A stretch of DNA of 64,000 bases, from contig DBJE01000003.1 of assembly GCA_002297045.1 (NCBI GenBank), positions 62,001 to 126,000 of the forward strand, read 5' to 3'. The position numbers and the translations under genes are program-made. The notes beneath the pieces are model-generated. The model saw only the letters and a list, made by a program, of their open reading frames with translations. It was not told the origin of the DNA and did not search any database. Positions 32,459-41,713 of the stretch are shown one piece after another. The DNA is from Caryophanales bacterium UBA784. Lineage in GTDB: Bacteria > Bacillota_I > Bacilli_A > RFN20 > CAG-288. Numbering within the stretch: position 1 is the first letter of the stretch; the number at the start of each line of letters is the position of its first letter.

Positions 32459-35090
32459 TCTTCTTTTCTCCTTTTCCTTCCTTATTTTCTTTTTTCTTCT
32501 TCCTCTTTTTCCGCTCGGTTTCGACATTGTCTATTTTCTTCTTATAGTCTAGGGCATCGTTGATTTTGTGGAAACAGACATCCTTGTAATTGCAGAGACG
32601 GCAAATGAGATTGTCCGTAGTGAAGGAAGTGAGAGGACTAGAGGTCGGCTGGATAGGGAATTCCCCTTTCTCAAGGTGATGGATGATTGATAGGGCAGAG
32701 TTTACCGAATCCTGCCTTACCTGCTTCCTACTTATCTTCCTGTTCGTTCTGTCTTTCCTTAAGGTCGGATCAGCCTCTTTCTCATCCTTAGCGAAAGTGG
32801 CGACAGGGGCAAACATCAGGCTCTGGTTAAAGCGGATGTCCCCTTTCTTATTCTTGTACTGAATGGCATCAGTCCTTGTTCCTTCCGTGTCGAAGAACTT
32901 TGTCCTGGATTTAAGATAGTCCTCATCCTCAAGGACTAGTCCCTCTAGCTTGACCTTTGTACTAAGATCTGCCTCTGTCCTTGTCTTTTCTTTTTTCTTC
33001 GAAAGGGCGAACCTGCCTTTCGGGGACTTATCGTAGATATGCTCAATCGCAAATCCGCCGAAGGTCGCCTTAAGATTCGGCCTATAGGGAATAGAGTCCT
33101 GCTTTTTTGCTACGGCCTCTTCCTTCTTCTGCTCGATGGCATAGGCATAAAGAGGAAGCTGGATAGACCGTCCGAAATAGGTTTCCTTCGGAATAAAGGA
33201 TTCTGCCCCTGTCTTATAATCGACAATCGTATAGAAATGACGTCCTTCCCTTTCACTGAAGATCCTCTTATCGATATAACCGGAAAAGGGATAGGTCTTG
33301 CCATGATCGCTTAAGGTAAATTCAATCTTCCTTTCGGCATCGTTGTCGTTGACCCTTAAGGAAATATTTTCTTTTACCCTCTTACGGACTTCGCCGGCTA
33401 TCGGCTTAAGCCACTCTTTGATGTTCTCCCTCGTCCTCTCCCTCTGCTTATCGAATTTCTGTCCGCGTTTCTCCCTGTCTTCCCTAAGGGACTTCTTTCC
33501 CCGTTCAAAAGCCTCATCGAAGGAATAGTCCTTATGGTTGATGGTCTCAAATACACTGTGGATCCTCGTTCCGCGGAAACGGCTGAAGTAGTCCTGAATC
33601 TGATCGGGAATCCTAGCCTCCCTATAATACTTGAACGGACAGAGAATATAGGATTCAAGATTGGTGACGGAGAACTTCTCTGGGAGTGGGAAGATATTCT
33701 CTTTTAGTCCCTTAAAGGAGTGATCATATCCGTTAAAGACGATACTTTCTCCCTCTTTTGTGTTAAGTCTGTACTTTCCAAAACGGAACTGACTATCTCT
33801 CTGCCTTGCAAGATAAGCCTTCCTGCTTTCACTGGTATAGACCCCTTCCTTGTTGTAGTCTTCTGTTTCACAAAGCTGAGGTAAGAGGACATCCTTATGT
33901 GCCTTCATATACTTCTTCTCTTCTTCCTTCCTTTCGTTGAAGAACTGGGAAGAGAAAAGGTTATCGTTTAGATGCTGCTTGACCCGGGAAAGAAGAACGA
34001 TGTTCCTATAGGAGAGATAGTTCTTTTTCTTCCGGCGGTCAAGATTGGTTGTCACATAGCTTGGATTGAAGGAAATCTTGACCAGTTCGTCATCGGTAAG
34101 GACATTGTTGTCCTTACTCTCAAGATAGAAACGTCCAAAGAGGAAGTCGGTCACATAGACAATCTGACCAGGCCGGAAAAGGAACTTATCGCTTGCCCTT
34201 ACCCCTCTTTTTGAAGTAAAACCTTTCCTTTTATAGGAAGAGATGATCTCTAGTAGACAGGAGAAGGCAAAAGAGAATCCCTGCTTCTCTTCTACCTCTT
34301 TAAGGGAATATTTCTCAATCCTTTGATTCAGGCTCTTCCTGTTAGGTTTGACCCTTTCTTCCTCAGTGAAGGAAAAGTCTTTCGTTTTATAGATACTATC
34401 AAGTTTGTCCTTCACTCCCTCTTCGGCAAGGAAAGAGGAGCTTGTTTCTTTAATGACCGGTATCGAGAAAAGATTTCCGATTCCGGAAAGATAAAAGACG
34501 TCCTCATCCCCTTTCACATGGATAAGGATATCCGATTTCCTTTTCCCTGTCTTATCTTCCAGGATTCTTTTCCGGATATCGGAAAAGACATACCTGAACT
34601 GATGGAACTTGTCAGAGAAGAGAATGGTCTTTGGATGATTAAGAAGGGTATACCGGTTTTCAAGATGGAAGGACTCGATATCTAAATCCTTGAAAGGGAT
34701 GTTAAGCCGCTTAAGAAAGCCATGGACGACAAGGTCTTCCTGCCTTTCAAAGAGATTGACCTGATAAGAGGATATCCTTGCCTTGCCAAACGGTTTCTCT
34801 CTTATCCTTCCTTGCTGCTGAAGTTCATCATGCCTTTTTTTCAGTTTTTCGTTTTTCCGGTAGTCAGAGTGGATAAGTAGATCAAGATAGTCGTTTGCTT
34901 TCTGGTAGCTGATGCCCTGTTTCCTAAGATAGGGGACTGCATTAGAAGAGATTTCATCGGCTACATGATTAAACAAATCATCAATCGACCAGATTGTAAT
35001 TTGCTTGTTCCTATCCTTGCCTAAGTGCTCAAAGAGAAAAGGAAGATAATCCTTATCAGCAATTACAAGCCTGCCTTTGTTATTATCCAT
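32451..35090 (-). CDS. addB: ATP-dependent nuclease subunit B (AddB), short
   Basis: An 879-residue partner of AddA. The C-terminal nuclease has TIVDYKTGAESFIP near 630, and four cysteines that would hold a 4Fe-4S cluster: YILCPFKYY near 535 and NLICRLCNYKDVCF near 837-850. The helicase-like N-terminal part is about 290 residues shorter than in B. subtilis AddB (1166) and lacks the GxSGSGKT Walker A, so this subunit should not hydrolyse ATP there. ATG 35090 is chosen: AAAGGAG is 7 nt upstream of it but only 1 nt from the other in-frame ATG at 35096. TATAAT lies just before. Confidence 0.9.
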   Translation of the reverse strand: MDNNKGRLVIADKDYLPFLFEHLGKDRNKQITIWSIDDLFNHVADEISSNAVPYLRKQGISYQKANDYLDLLIHSDYRKNEKLKKRHDELQQQGRIREKPFGKARISSYQVNLFERQEDLVVHGFLKRLNIPFKDLDIESFHLENRYTLLNHPKTILFSDKFHQFRYVFSDIRKRILEDKTGKRKSDILIHVKGDEDVFYLSGIGNLFSIPVIKETSSSFLAEEGVKDKLDSIYKTKDFSFTEEERVKPNRKSLNQRIEKYSLKEVEEKQGFSFAFSCLLEIISSYKRKGFTSKRGVRASDKFLFRPGQIVYVTDFLFGRFYLESKDNNVLTDDELVKISFNPSYVTTNLDRRKKKNYLSYRNIVLLSRVKQHLNDNLFSSQFFNERKEEEKKYMKAHKDVLLPQLCETEDYNKEGVYTSESRKAYLARQRDSQFRFGKYRLNTKEGESIVFNGYDHSFKGLKENIFPLPEKFSVTNLESYILCPFKYYREARIPDQIQDYFSRFRGTRIHSVFETINHKDYSFDEAFERGKKSLREDREKRGQKFDKQRERTRENIKEWLKPIAGEVRKRVKENISLRVNDNDAERKIEFTLSDHGKTYPFSGYIDKRIFSEREGRHFYTIVDYKTGAESFIPKETYFGRSIQLPLYAYAIEQKKEEAVAKKQDSIPYRPNLKATFGGFAIEHIYDKSPKGRFALSKKKEKTRTEADLSTKVKLEGLVLEDEDYLKSRTKFFDTEGTRTDAIQYKNKKGDIRFNQSLMFAPVATFAKDEKEADPTLRKDRTNRKISRKQVRQDSVNSALSIIHHLEKGEFPIQPTSSPLTSFTTDNLICRLCNYKDVCFHKINDALDYKKKIDNVETERKKRKKKKENKEGKGEKKNG

Positions 35091-35276
35091 ATTCATTCTC
35101 CTTTCAGAATTATAACATTTAGGAGAGGAACTTTTAGCTTGCCATAACCTGAACGGCAATACATGAATACCAAAACTTGACTGGGACTATCCTTTTTTGA
35201 CTATTGCTTTCCTGGTTCCCTGTGAAATTACAGGAGTTTTTCGGTTATGGGTGTGTTGATATGAATTTTGCGACTT

Positions 35277-36194
35277 CTAAGCATTCTTCTTTGAATTCTG
35301 ACTCAGTTGCATAATCGTCAGTGAAGTCTGATTAAACATATCCTCAAGTTCCTTAAGGAGCGTATTTCGTCGGTTGGCGTTCGAAAGCAGTCTGCTCAAA
35401 TTGTTCTTTATGTAATACTGGAATGCATCTCTTATCTTGAAGCCATACTTATTCCTGATGTCGATAACCTCATCACTCAACTTATGAAGCTCTGGATAAG
35501 CGTTTATCCTTGCCGGAACTAATGTGCTTATAGGCTGATCATGGTCCAACGAAATTTGTTTCACATGTTTCACAAGCCTTGGGAAAAACCCAGTGGAGGA
35601 ATGTGTGCTGTCAAAAGTCTCCGTATATACTTGTTCTAAAATTTCGGACTCGGATGTGGGTGCCGTCAGGATAAAAACATCACCATTGTCCATAATGTAG
35701 AGCTTTTTAATTTCTGACAGAGTCCGATAAGTTTTCGGACTTGGGCCGATTAGAAACTTAATTCTGTTCACCAAATCATCCATTGCCTTTTTAAAATTTT
35801 TGTCACCCTTAAAGGCTTTGAAGATTATTCTCATTGGCAAACAATAATTATTATTGGAATAGAGTCGATCTTGCGTTCTTAAACGAGAAGAAAATATTCT
35901 TTTCAGCTGTTTCTGGTCGAACACGGCTTTTATGGCAGATCCGCTAATCCTAGCACCGCCCACGGGCGAAGGAGAGGATGTGGTATTTGAAGACAGATAA
36001 CGCAGATATCGTGCATAGCAGTTATATGCGGGAATCCAATGTCTTATGCCGCTTGGGGTCGGTGTGGCTGATAAGGAAGAGTTCAAATATGACAGATATG
36101 ATTTGGCTGTGCCTACACTTAACCCTTCGACCTTGGTTACATAGTCTTCAAAACTCCTGTAGGAACTTGTTTTGCTCACCTTAATGTTTGGCAT
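35277..36194 (-). CDS. Unknown 305-aa protein of the accessory island
   Basis: I do not recognise this protein. A strong AAGGAGGC site 9 nt before the ATG supports it as real. Residues 8-70 (SFEDYVTKVEGLSVGTAKSY and following helices) resemble the helical DNA-binding arm of tyrosine recombinases, but no catalytic R-H-R-Y follows. The middle has LSEIKKLYIMDNGDVFILTA, a beta hairpin-like stretch; the C-terminal 80 residues are basic and helical. Its codons are more AT-rich and use fewer AGG than addAB, suggesting transfer. It may belong functionally to the neighbouring restriction-like cassette. Confidence 0.72.
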   Translation of the reverse strand: MPNIKVSKTSSYRSFEDYVTKVEGLSVGTAKSYLSYLNSSLSATPTPSGIRHWIPAYNCYARYLRYLSSNTTSSPSPVGGARISGSAIKAVFDQKQLKRIFSSRLRTQDRLYSNNNYCLPMRIIFKAFKGDKNFKKAMDDLVNRIKFLIGPSPKTYRTLSEIKKLYIMDNGDVFILTAPTSESEILEQVYTETFDSTHSSTGFFPRLVKHVKQISLDHDQPISTLVPARINAYPELHKLSDEVIDIRNKYGFKIRDAFQYYIKNNLSRLLSNANRRNTLLKELEDMFNQTSLTIMQLSQNSKKNA

Positions 36195-36288
36195 GGTTTA
36201 TTTGCCTCCTTTTCAATTTGTTTTCAAAAAATATCAAGAGAATTTCCTTTAGATTTCAACTTTTATTCGTTTTGATGATAAAAGGAAA

Positions 36289-36648
36289 TTAGAAAATGAT
36301 GTTTTCAATACGATAGAGAGTGTTTCCGAGTCCGACGGTTAACACTGCTTGGCGTCCATCTTTAAGTTTGATTAAATATTTTGTACCATAAAAACTAGTT
36401 GTAACATTATCTTTATGCTCAATATCAATAACTCCCATGGCTAAAACACTAGCTGAATCAACCATGTCGTGAGTAATCTTAATTTCTTCTTTACTAGGAA
36501 GGGTGAAAATCATAGCCGATTCACCTTCATCGCTTCCAAAATTAATTGTTGTACCAACCGGAAAATCGTGACTGCTTACATAACCTGCACTTGTCATAGC
36601 TTTAAGGGCACCAGCCCCTGCCTGTTTTAATTTGTCAAGAAAACCCAT
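36289..36648 (-). CDS. Unknown 119-aa protein behind a G10 promoter
   Basis: A small soluble protein of unknown function. It begins with an amphipathic helix (MGFLDKLKQAGAGALKAM) and continues as predicted beta strands ending YLIKLKDGRQAVLTVGLG. A PH-like beta barrel is possible but unproven. AGGAGG precedes ATG 36648. Composition is AT-rich compared with the core genome. Its promoter contains a homopolymeric tract that could switch expression on and off (separate entry). Confidence 0.75.
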   Translation of the reverse strand: MGFLDKLKQAGAGALKAMTSAGYVSSHDFPVGTTINFGSDEGESAMIFTLPSKEEIKITHDMVDSASVLAMGVIDIEHKDNVTTSFYGTKYLIKLKDGRQAVLTVGLGNTLYRIENIIF

Positions 36649-36680
36649 AATTACTTACCTCCTATTGGTTTGACTTCTCT

Positions 36681-36708
36681 GTTTTACCCCCCCCCCGCAA
36701 AAAGTCAA
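36681..36708 (-). promoter_or_regulatory. Promoter with G10 tract in the spacer
   Basis: On the minus strand TTGACT (36703-36708), a 16-bp spacer whose last ten bases are all G (36687-36696), then TAAAAC (36681-36686), with a leader of about 30 nt to the ATG at 36648. Slippage in G10 would change the -35/-10 spacing. Confidence 0.6.
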
Positions 36709-37300
36709 GAAATGTCTTGAAATTAAATTTGCAAGCCAAAAATATCGAACAAAATTCGTAGAAAATGTTCATTTATATCCGTGCAACTAAAATTTATGGA
36801 AGAATAAAAAAACGAAGAAAAATATCAGACTATAAGACTATCTTCTTTTTTCTTGCTGATTCAAAGTATCAACATTCCCATGTTTAGCTCAGGAACTTCC
36901 GAAAACAGTCATAGTCTTTTTTAACTGTCGTACGGAGAAAGATGAGTATACTCTTCATTCTCCTTGATGCAGGATTGCATCTGCATCAAGGAAAGCATGA
37001 AGATACTTGATAATGAATTACTTTGCGGCCATGTATGGTCAGAGCACAAATGTATGAGGATGCAGCATGCTACCACCTACTGCTTTCGCTTCTGTCTATT
37101 CAACAAGTCTATTAGGACCCTCGGTGAGTCAACCATAGAACATCTAGAAGTGTCCTGCCTTCCCCTTTAGAAATGGATACAGGATGAGTTATTGAAATCT
37201 AGTTGAAAATATTTTTTAAAGCGTTCACTTCAAAGATGGTTCACTGATTATAACATCCAAGTGGTGCATTAACACTTCAGTTTCTTCTTTAGAGATACAT
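36709..37300. other. 590-bp intergenic region with a 12-bp inverted repeat
   Basis: No convincing gene. The region has a perfect inverted repeat TCCTTGATGCAG (36961-36972), 8 nt, CTGCATCAAGGA (36981-36992), with no T run after it, so not a standard terminator; a relic element end or operator is possible. A 68-codon plus-strand frame at 36964-37170 is Cys-rich but has no ribosome-binding site. Confidence 0.5.
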
Positions 37301-40165
37301 TTAGTCTTTAAACTTCAGTAAGCCCCTTGTAAATCCGTTTGGATTGGTGAACTTCTTCTCTCCGGCGGCAAAACGGACAGTTATATATTTGCCTTTCTTG
37401 TCTATATTTATGATTTCGCCGTCCCCAAACTTAGGATTGACGACCTTGGCACCGACGACAATCTTAGAGAAGTCTATGTTCATGGCTTTGGCATAGTCGT
37501 TGACCTGTTTTAGAATGGGCTTGATTGTCTCTTTGGCTTTGTTATCGGCGGGGCCTGTCTTGTCTGCTTCGGTTGAAATAAGTTCCTCCGAGTTCTTCCT
37601 GGTTTCCTGCTGGTTATAGAAGAGTTTCTCGTATTCTTCTCTTCTGATTACTGTATCCCAGCCACCGACATCCTCGCCCTTATGCCTTTCCAGACCAGTA
37701 TAAGAAAGAGAGGAATCCTCGTATCTCTTGAATTTGAAGATGGCGTCGTTCATCAAGGAAGCATTGAAAACACCCAAAGAGCAGAGAAGCTCGAAGTCTT
37801 TGACATCCAGTCCGGTAACCTTCTTAAACAGGTCAGGCTCAAGCTGGGTGATGACATCCTTAAGGCATCTTTCCCGGTAGTCGGTGAGGTACCTGAAGAC
37901 AGGGATTCTGGTCGCGAACTTGATCAGCTTCTCCTGGATTTCCTTTCTCTTGGACTTGTATTCCTTCTCTTCTTCGGTAAGTTCTTTCTTCTGCTTCGGA
38001 GTGAGCTTGTCATCCCCGTCCTTCTTTGTGTTCTTGACGTGTTCAGATTTGTTGATGATGGTCTCAATATCAGAGTTCAAAGAACGGAACCCTTCAATGT
38101 TCATCAAGGCATCCAAAGCCTCTTTGTTGGTCAGAAGCTTGTTTAATGTGTCATTGTCCACATTGACCAAAAGAGCCGATTCCCATCTTCTGGCAAGCAA
38201 AGTCGCAGAAGTCCCGGCCATTGCGATATCAAGGACATCCTGGGCATTAATCTGCTTCCTGGTCGAGCCATCATAGGCGAGAACCGGAAGGAAGCTGATG
38301 AATTCCGCAACCTTCTTTTCAGGATTGTTTCCGTCCTGATTAAGACGGCAGGAATAGTCCGAAATCTCTCTCAGGGCCCGGTCTAATGCAAAATCAAAGA
38401 CATAGCATTCCTGCTTAAGAATCGTCTCCGTTCCGTCCGGATTCTTGATCGTCCAGGGGGACTGGACACGGAATGCAGACTGGAAATAGGTTTCCGGTGA
38501 TTTCAGGTTCCGGAGCCTAAAGATGCCTGTCCAAGGCCGGATAGTGACGCCAGTGGTCAGCTTTCCGCAGGAGAGAGTAATCGTCTTAGTCTCCAAAGGA
38601 GACTTTCCGTCCTTCTCCCTAGAATCGATGACTGGCTTTACGGCATCAAGACCAATCCCCGCTTTCGGTCCTGCACAGAGGTTGATGGTGTAGTCATGAT
38701 AGAACGTGTTCTGCCGTTCCCTGAGAAGGTTATACCTTGCTTCGCAGGAAGCGACATTCGGCAGGAACCAAAGAGTGTGGGAGAGAACATTTAAAAGACG
38801 GACATCCGAGAAGGGCATCGGAGGACGCTTGTCCTGCCCAAGTTTAAGATCGTCGATGCTGGCAGACAGGTACTGGCCTCTAATCAGATCGAGCCACTTC
38901 TGGACTTCGTTTTTGTACTTGAAAGTAGCATTCGCCCCTCTTCCTTCCGCAGAGAAGAAGACATTGAGGTCGAACTCGTTGAATTCGCCATCCATGGCGA
39001 CCTGTTTGATGCTGTCTGGAATCTGATAGGTCATCAAGACCATTCTCGGCAAGGAGAGATAGGGATTGTTCGATCCCTTCCAGTTCGCCTTCGCTCTCTG
39101 TTCATCGGAATATGTCCAGTTATAAATCTGATCTTCGATGAACTCCCCGCTGTTGATTGCTCTAAAAGGAGTTCCGGAAAGGAAGAGATAATAATTCGTA
39201 GTGATAGGAAGGAATGTTTCGTTGTAGGCATTGCCCGCCTCTTCATCCTGGTATTTCTCGACGTCAAAGTCGGCATCTGCCTCTTCGTCTGGATTCTCGA
39301 AGAGCTTTTTTGCATTCTCACGCCAGGCACCAAAGTGGTATTCGTCAAAGATGACCCTGTCCCAGTTCTCTGTATGGATGAATTCGTTTTTCGCCTTTAT
39401 TCCGCCGTTCTCGTTGGTCCCGAGAAGGTTCTGGAAGGAGCCGAAGACGACAATCGGCTTTGACTTGTCACACTCCGCAAATTCCTTATCCAGACGGGTA
39501 CTAGAGCCCTTGGCGTCGTTGTCCGAGACAAACTGCCATCCATCGAAATCGATGTGGGTAAGCAGGTCCTCTTTCCAGGCCGATTCGACTGCAGGTTTGA
39601 AAGTGAGGATAAGGATTCTCTTCAGACCCATTCTCTTGGCAAGCTCATAGGAGGCGAAAGTCTTCCCAAAGCGCATCTTGCAGTTCCAAAGGAACTTCGG
39701 CGCCTTATTAGGCTCTTCCTCTTTGGCCTTCTTGAAGTATTCTTCCGTGTATTGGACTGCTCTGACCTGTTCAGGTCTCCTCTTGAATGTCTCTGTTCTT
39801 CCGCGTGATGTGATGATACCGTCTCTGACTTCCAATATGGCTTTCTTCACATCGTCCAAGGAGCATTTGAACCATTCGTTCTTGTCTTCCCCGTTGTAGA
39901 GCTGTTTGATTCCTTCTCTCTTTAAAACGGCATGGATATCATGGTCCATGAAGCAGGTTCCGTCGGAACGCATGGCGGAAGTGACAAAGATTGTCTTATG
40001 CTTCAGACCGCTAGTATGTAACTGCTCGTTGATTCTGTCTTCATAATCCTCACGATCTGTGTATCCGATTTTCAGATAGCCATCATGAGATGGGACATCT
40101 GGAAGAGTGTAGACATATATGGTCGGTTTGACCTCTGGTCTTTGCTTAAAAAAATCCGTTGCCAT
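37301..40165 (-). CDS. GIY-YIG-like nuclease / SF2 helicase / Tudor-like fusion
   Basis: A 954-residue protein, probable restriction or effector subunit. Residues 14-105 (TIYVYTLPDVPSHDGYLKIG, then RINEQLHTSG and ending EWFKCSLDDV) resemble the GIY-YIG/T5orf172 nuclease family. The helicase follows: NCKMRFGKTFASYE (Walker A, about 170), VIFDEYHFGAW (DEYH box), YLFLSGTPFRA (motif III) and YFQSAFRVQSPW (motif VI). A Lys/Glu coiled region is near 720-760. The C-terminus (VVNPKFGDGEIINID and KKFTNPNGF) is a small Tudor-like barrel as at the end of UvrD/PcrA proteins. It begins 3 nt after the NPPY methylase gene and is last in the cassette. Confidence 0.85.
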   Translation of the reverse strand: MATDFFKQRPEVKPTIYVYTLPDVPSHDGYLKIGYTDREDYEDRINEQLHTSGLKHKTIFVTSAMRSDGTCFMDHDIHAVLKREGIKQLYNGEDKNEWFKCSLDDVKKAILEVRDGIITSRGRTETFKRRPEQVRAVQYTEEYFKKAKEEEPNKAPKFLWNCKMRFGKTFASYELAKRMGLKRILILTFKPAVESAWKEDLLTHIDFDGWQFVSDNDAKGSSTRLDKEFAECDKSKPIVVFGSFQNLLGTNENGGIKAKNEFIHTENWDRVIFDEYHFGAWRENAKKLFENPDEEADADFDVEKYQDEEAGNAYNETFLPITTNYYLFLSGTPFRAINSGEFIEDQIYNWTYSDEQRAKANWKGSNNPYLSLPRMVLMTYQIPDSIKQVAMDGEFNEFDLNVFFSAEGRGANATFKYKNEVQKWLDLIRGQYLSASIDDLKLGQDKRPPMPFSDVRLLNVLSHTLWFLPNVASCEARYNLLRERQNTFYHDYTINLCAGPKAGIGLDAVKPVIDSREKDGKSPLETKTITLSCGKLTTGVTIRPWTGIFRLRNLKSPETYFQSAFRVQSPWTIKNPDGTETILKQECYVFDFALDRALREISDYSCRLNQDGNNPEKKVAEFISFLPVLAYDGSTRKQINAQDVLDIAMAGTSATLLARRWESALLVNVDNDTLNKLLTNKEALDALMNIEGFRSLNSDIETIINKSEHVKNTKKDGDDKLTPKQKKELTEEEKEYKSKRKEIQEKLIKFATRIPVFRYLTDYRERCLKDVITQLEPDLFKKVTGLDVKDFELLCSLGVFNASLMNDAIFKFKRYEDSSLSYTGLERHKGEDVGGWDTVIRREEYEKLFYNQQETRKNSEELISTEADKTGPADNKAKETIKPILKQVNDYAKAMNIDFSKIVVGAKVVNPKFGDGEIINIDKKGKYITVRFAAGEKKFTNPNGFTRGLLKFKD

Positions 40166-40168
40166 CGA

Positions 40169-41713
40169 TTAGTTCTCCGAATGGGGCCAAACGGTTGATT
40201 CTATGTAATTAATCTCGTCATCTGTCAAGCCGAAAAAACTATACAACAGAGAATCATTCCATTCTTGGCTAAATGGAACTTTTGGAATAAAATCATAGCA
40301 TCCTCGGACAGTGTCTTGAGAGACCTTTTTCAGAGATAAGAGAAAATGGAAAAACTTTGTTTCAATATAACTTTTTACGTTTTTGGCTTCTTTTAAACTT
40401 TTAAATGGCCCACAAATTAAATATGTTCCGGAGCAGCAAGTATTAGGCTCAGCAATGATTGGTTTTACTTTATCTGTTTTGACATCTGCACTACCAACTG
40501 AGCGTGGCAAAAGAATTTTATATTTATCGATGTATTCAGCTCCTCTAGTAATTTCTGAACGTTTGATCCATCCTCTGTTTTTCATTACATATGCAAAGAT
40601 GTCTGTACTAGAAGTTTTGTTTTCAGATAAAGAATTGAAAGTGGATTTGGTAGTGAAAGGCCATAGAGAACCAACAAGCTCAGAAAATGGGCTTAATCCT
40701 TTTGTACGGACCTGGTGTAATATGTCAATTGCTTCATTATCTCTTATAATTGTGGTGCACCCAGATTCTAATAAATATCTTGATTCCTTTGATAATATTT
40801 TATTGCCAGAGTGGTTATAAAAAGTACATTTTCCTTTGTAGTTTTTATCCCATAAGAAGTAGCAAACGCCACCTTTAATTTCTACACCTGAAAAACAATC
40901 TTCAGCTTTCGGAAAATCATGAATTTCTTTTATATTATTGGACGATGTCATATATTCTCTGAAAGTCTTTATGCATGGGAAGCCACCAGCATACCATCTA
41001 GCAGGAATAATCATGGCAACATAATTTGGTTGCAGTTTAAACGCTGCTTCAACGAATTTGTCATATAAAGGGGTTGCCTGGGCTTGCCCTCCTCCTGTAC
41101 TTAATTGATATGGCGGATTACTTATTATGACGTCAAACTTCATCTTAAATACCTCCTCCACGTTCATTCCGTGAATGAACTCATAAGCATGCGTTTCTAA
41201 ATCGGATTCTCTGTCATATTCGTTTTTTGATGCGCCACAATAAATACAAGAAGCGTGGCTTTTTCCTGATGAATCATAAACCTCTTTTTCCCAGGTGTGA
41301 TTTGTTCTTTTAAACCGGATATTTCCATCCGTATTTTCGAAATGGGTAATGGAGAATTCGCTGCTTGCATTTTTGGAGCAGTAGACACTACGTCTGGAAA
41401 GAAGACTCGTGAGTTCCGTTATGGCAATTCCGAAAAGCTGCTTATGGAAGATATGGTCCACTCTCTCCTGAAGATCAGGAAACTGGTTCTCAAGTCCCTT
41501 TAAAAGTCTCTTGGCAATCTCCCGCAGGAAGACCCCTGTCTTGCAGGCTGGGTCAAGGAATGTGGTATCCGGATTCTCGAATAGTTCTTGTGGAAGCATA
41601 TCGAGCATCTGATTGACGACATCCGGTGAGGTGAAGACTTCATCGCTTGAAAGGTTGGCTAGACAGCTTAGCACATCCGGGTTATAGACCTTGTTGAATA
41701 AATCATCACTCAT
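40169..41713 (-). CDS. Eco57I-like N6-adenine DNA methylase (NPPY subunit)
   Basis: A 514-residue amino-methyltransferase. The catalytic motif IV is FDVIISNPPYQLS near 193-205, typical of adenine-N6 methylases. The SAM-binding motif I is FLDPACKTGVFLREI (the second Gly of DPACGTG is Lys), and the following acidic motif II reads LFGIAITELTSLLSRR, where the ribose-binding Asp is Ala. A zinc-finger-like insert CIYCGASKNEYD...H lies near 155-180. The C-terminal half (after 250) would be the target-recognition region. Most of the gene after residue 75 is visibly more AT-rich than its N-terminus. It overlaps the upstream methylase-like gene by 8 nt. Confidence 0.87.
   Translation of the reverse strand: MSDDLFNKVYNPDVLSCLANLSSDEVFTSPDVVNQMLDMLPQELFENPDTTFLDPACKTGVFLREIAKRLLKGLENQFPDLQERVDHIFHKQLFGIAITELTSLLSRRSVYCSKNASSEFSITHFENTDGNIRFKRTNHTWEKEVYDSSGKSHASCIYCGASKNEYDRESDLETHAYEFIHGMNVEEVFKMKFDVIISNPPYQLSTGGGQAQATPLYDKFVEAAFKLQPNYVAMIIPARWYAGGFPCIKTFREYMTSSNNIKEIHDFPKAEDCFSGVEIKGGVCYFLWDKNYKGKCTFYNHSGNKILSKESRYLLESGCTTIIRDNEAIDILHQVRTKGLSPFSELVGSLWPFTTKSTFNSLSENKTSSTDIFAYVMKNRGWIKRSEITRGAEYIDKYKILLPRSVGSADVKTDKVKPIIAEPNTCCSGTYLICGPFKSLKEAKNVKSYIETKFFHFLLSLKKVSQDTVRGCYDFIPKVPFSQEWNDSLLYSFFGLTDDEINYIESTVWPHSEN

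Noticed and set aside
36964..37170. 68-codon Cys-rich frame as a transposase zinc-ribbon gene
   Set aside because: No ribosome-binding site, and cysteine spacing does not match a known zinc ribbon; it overlaps an inverted repeat. Left as unsupported.
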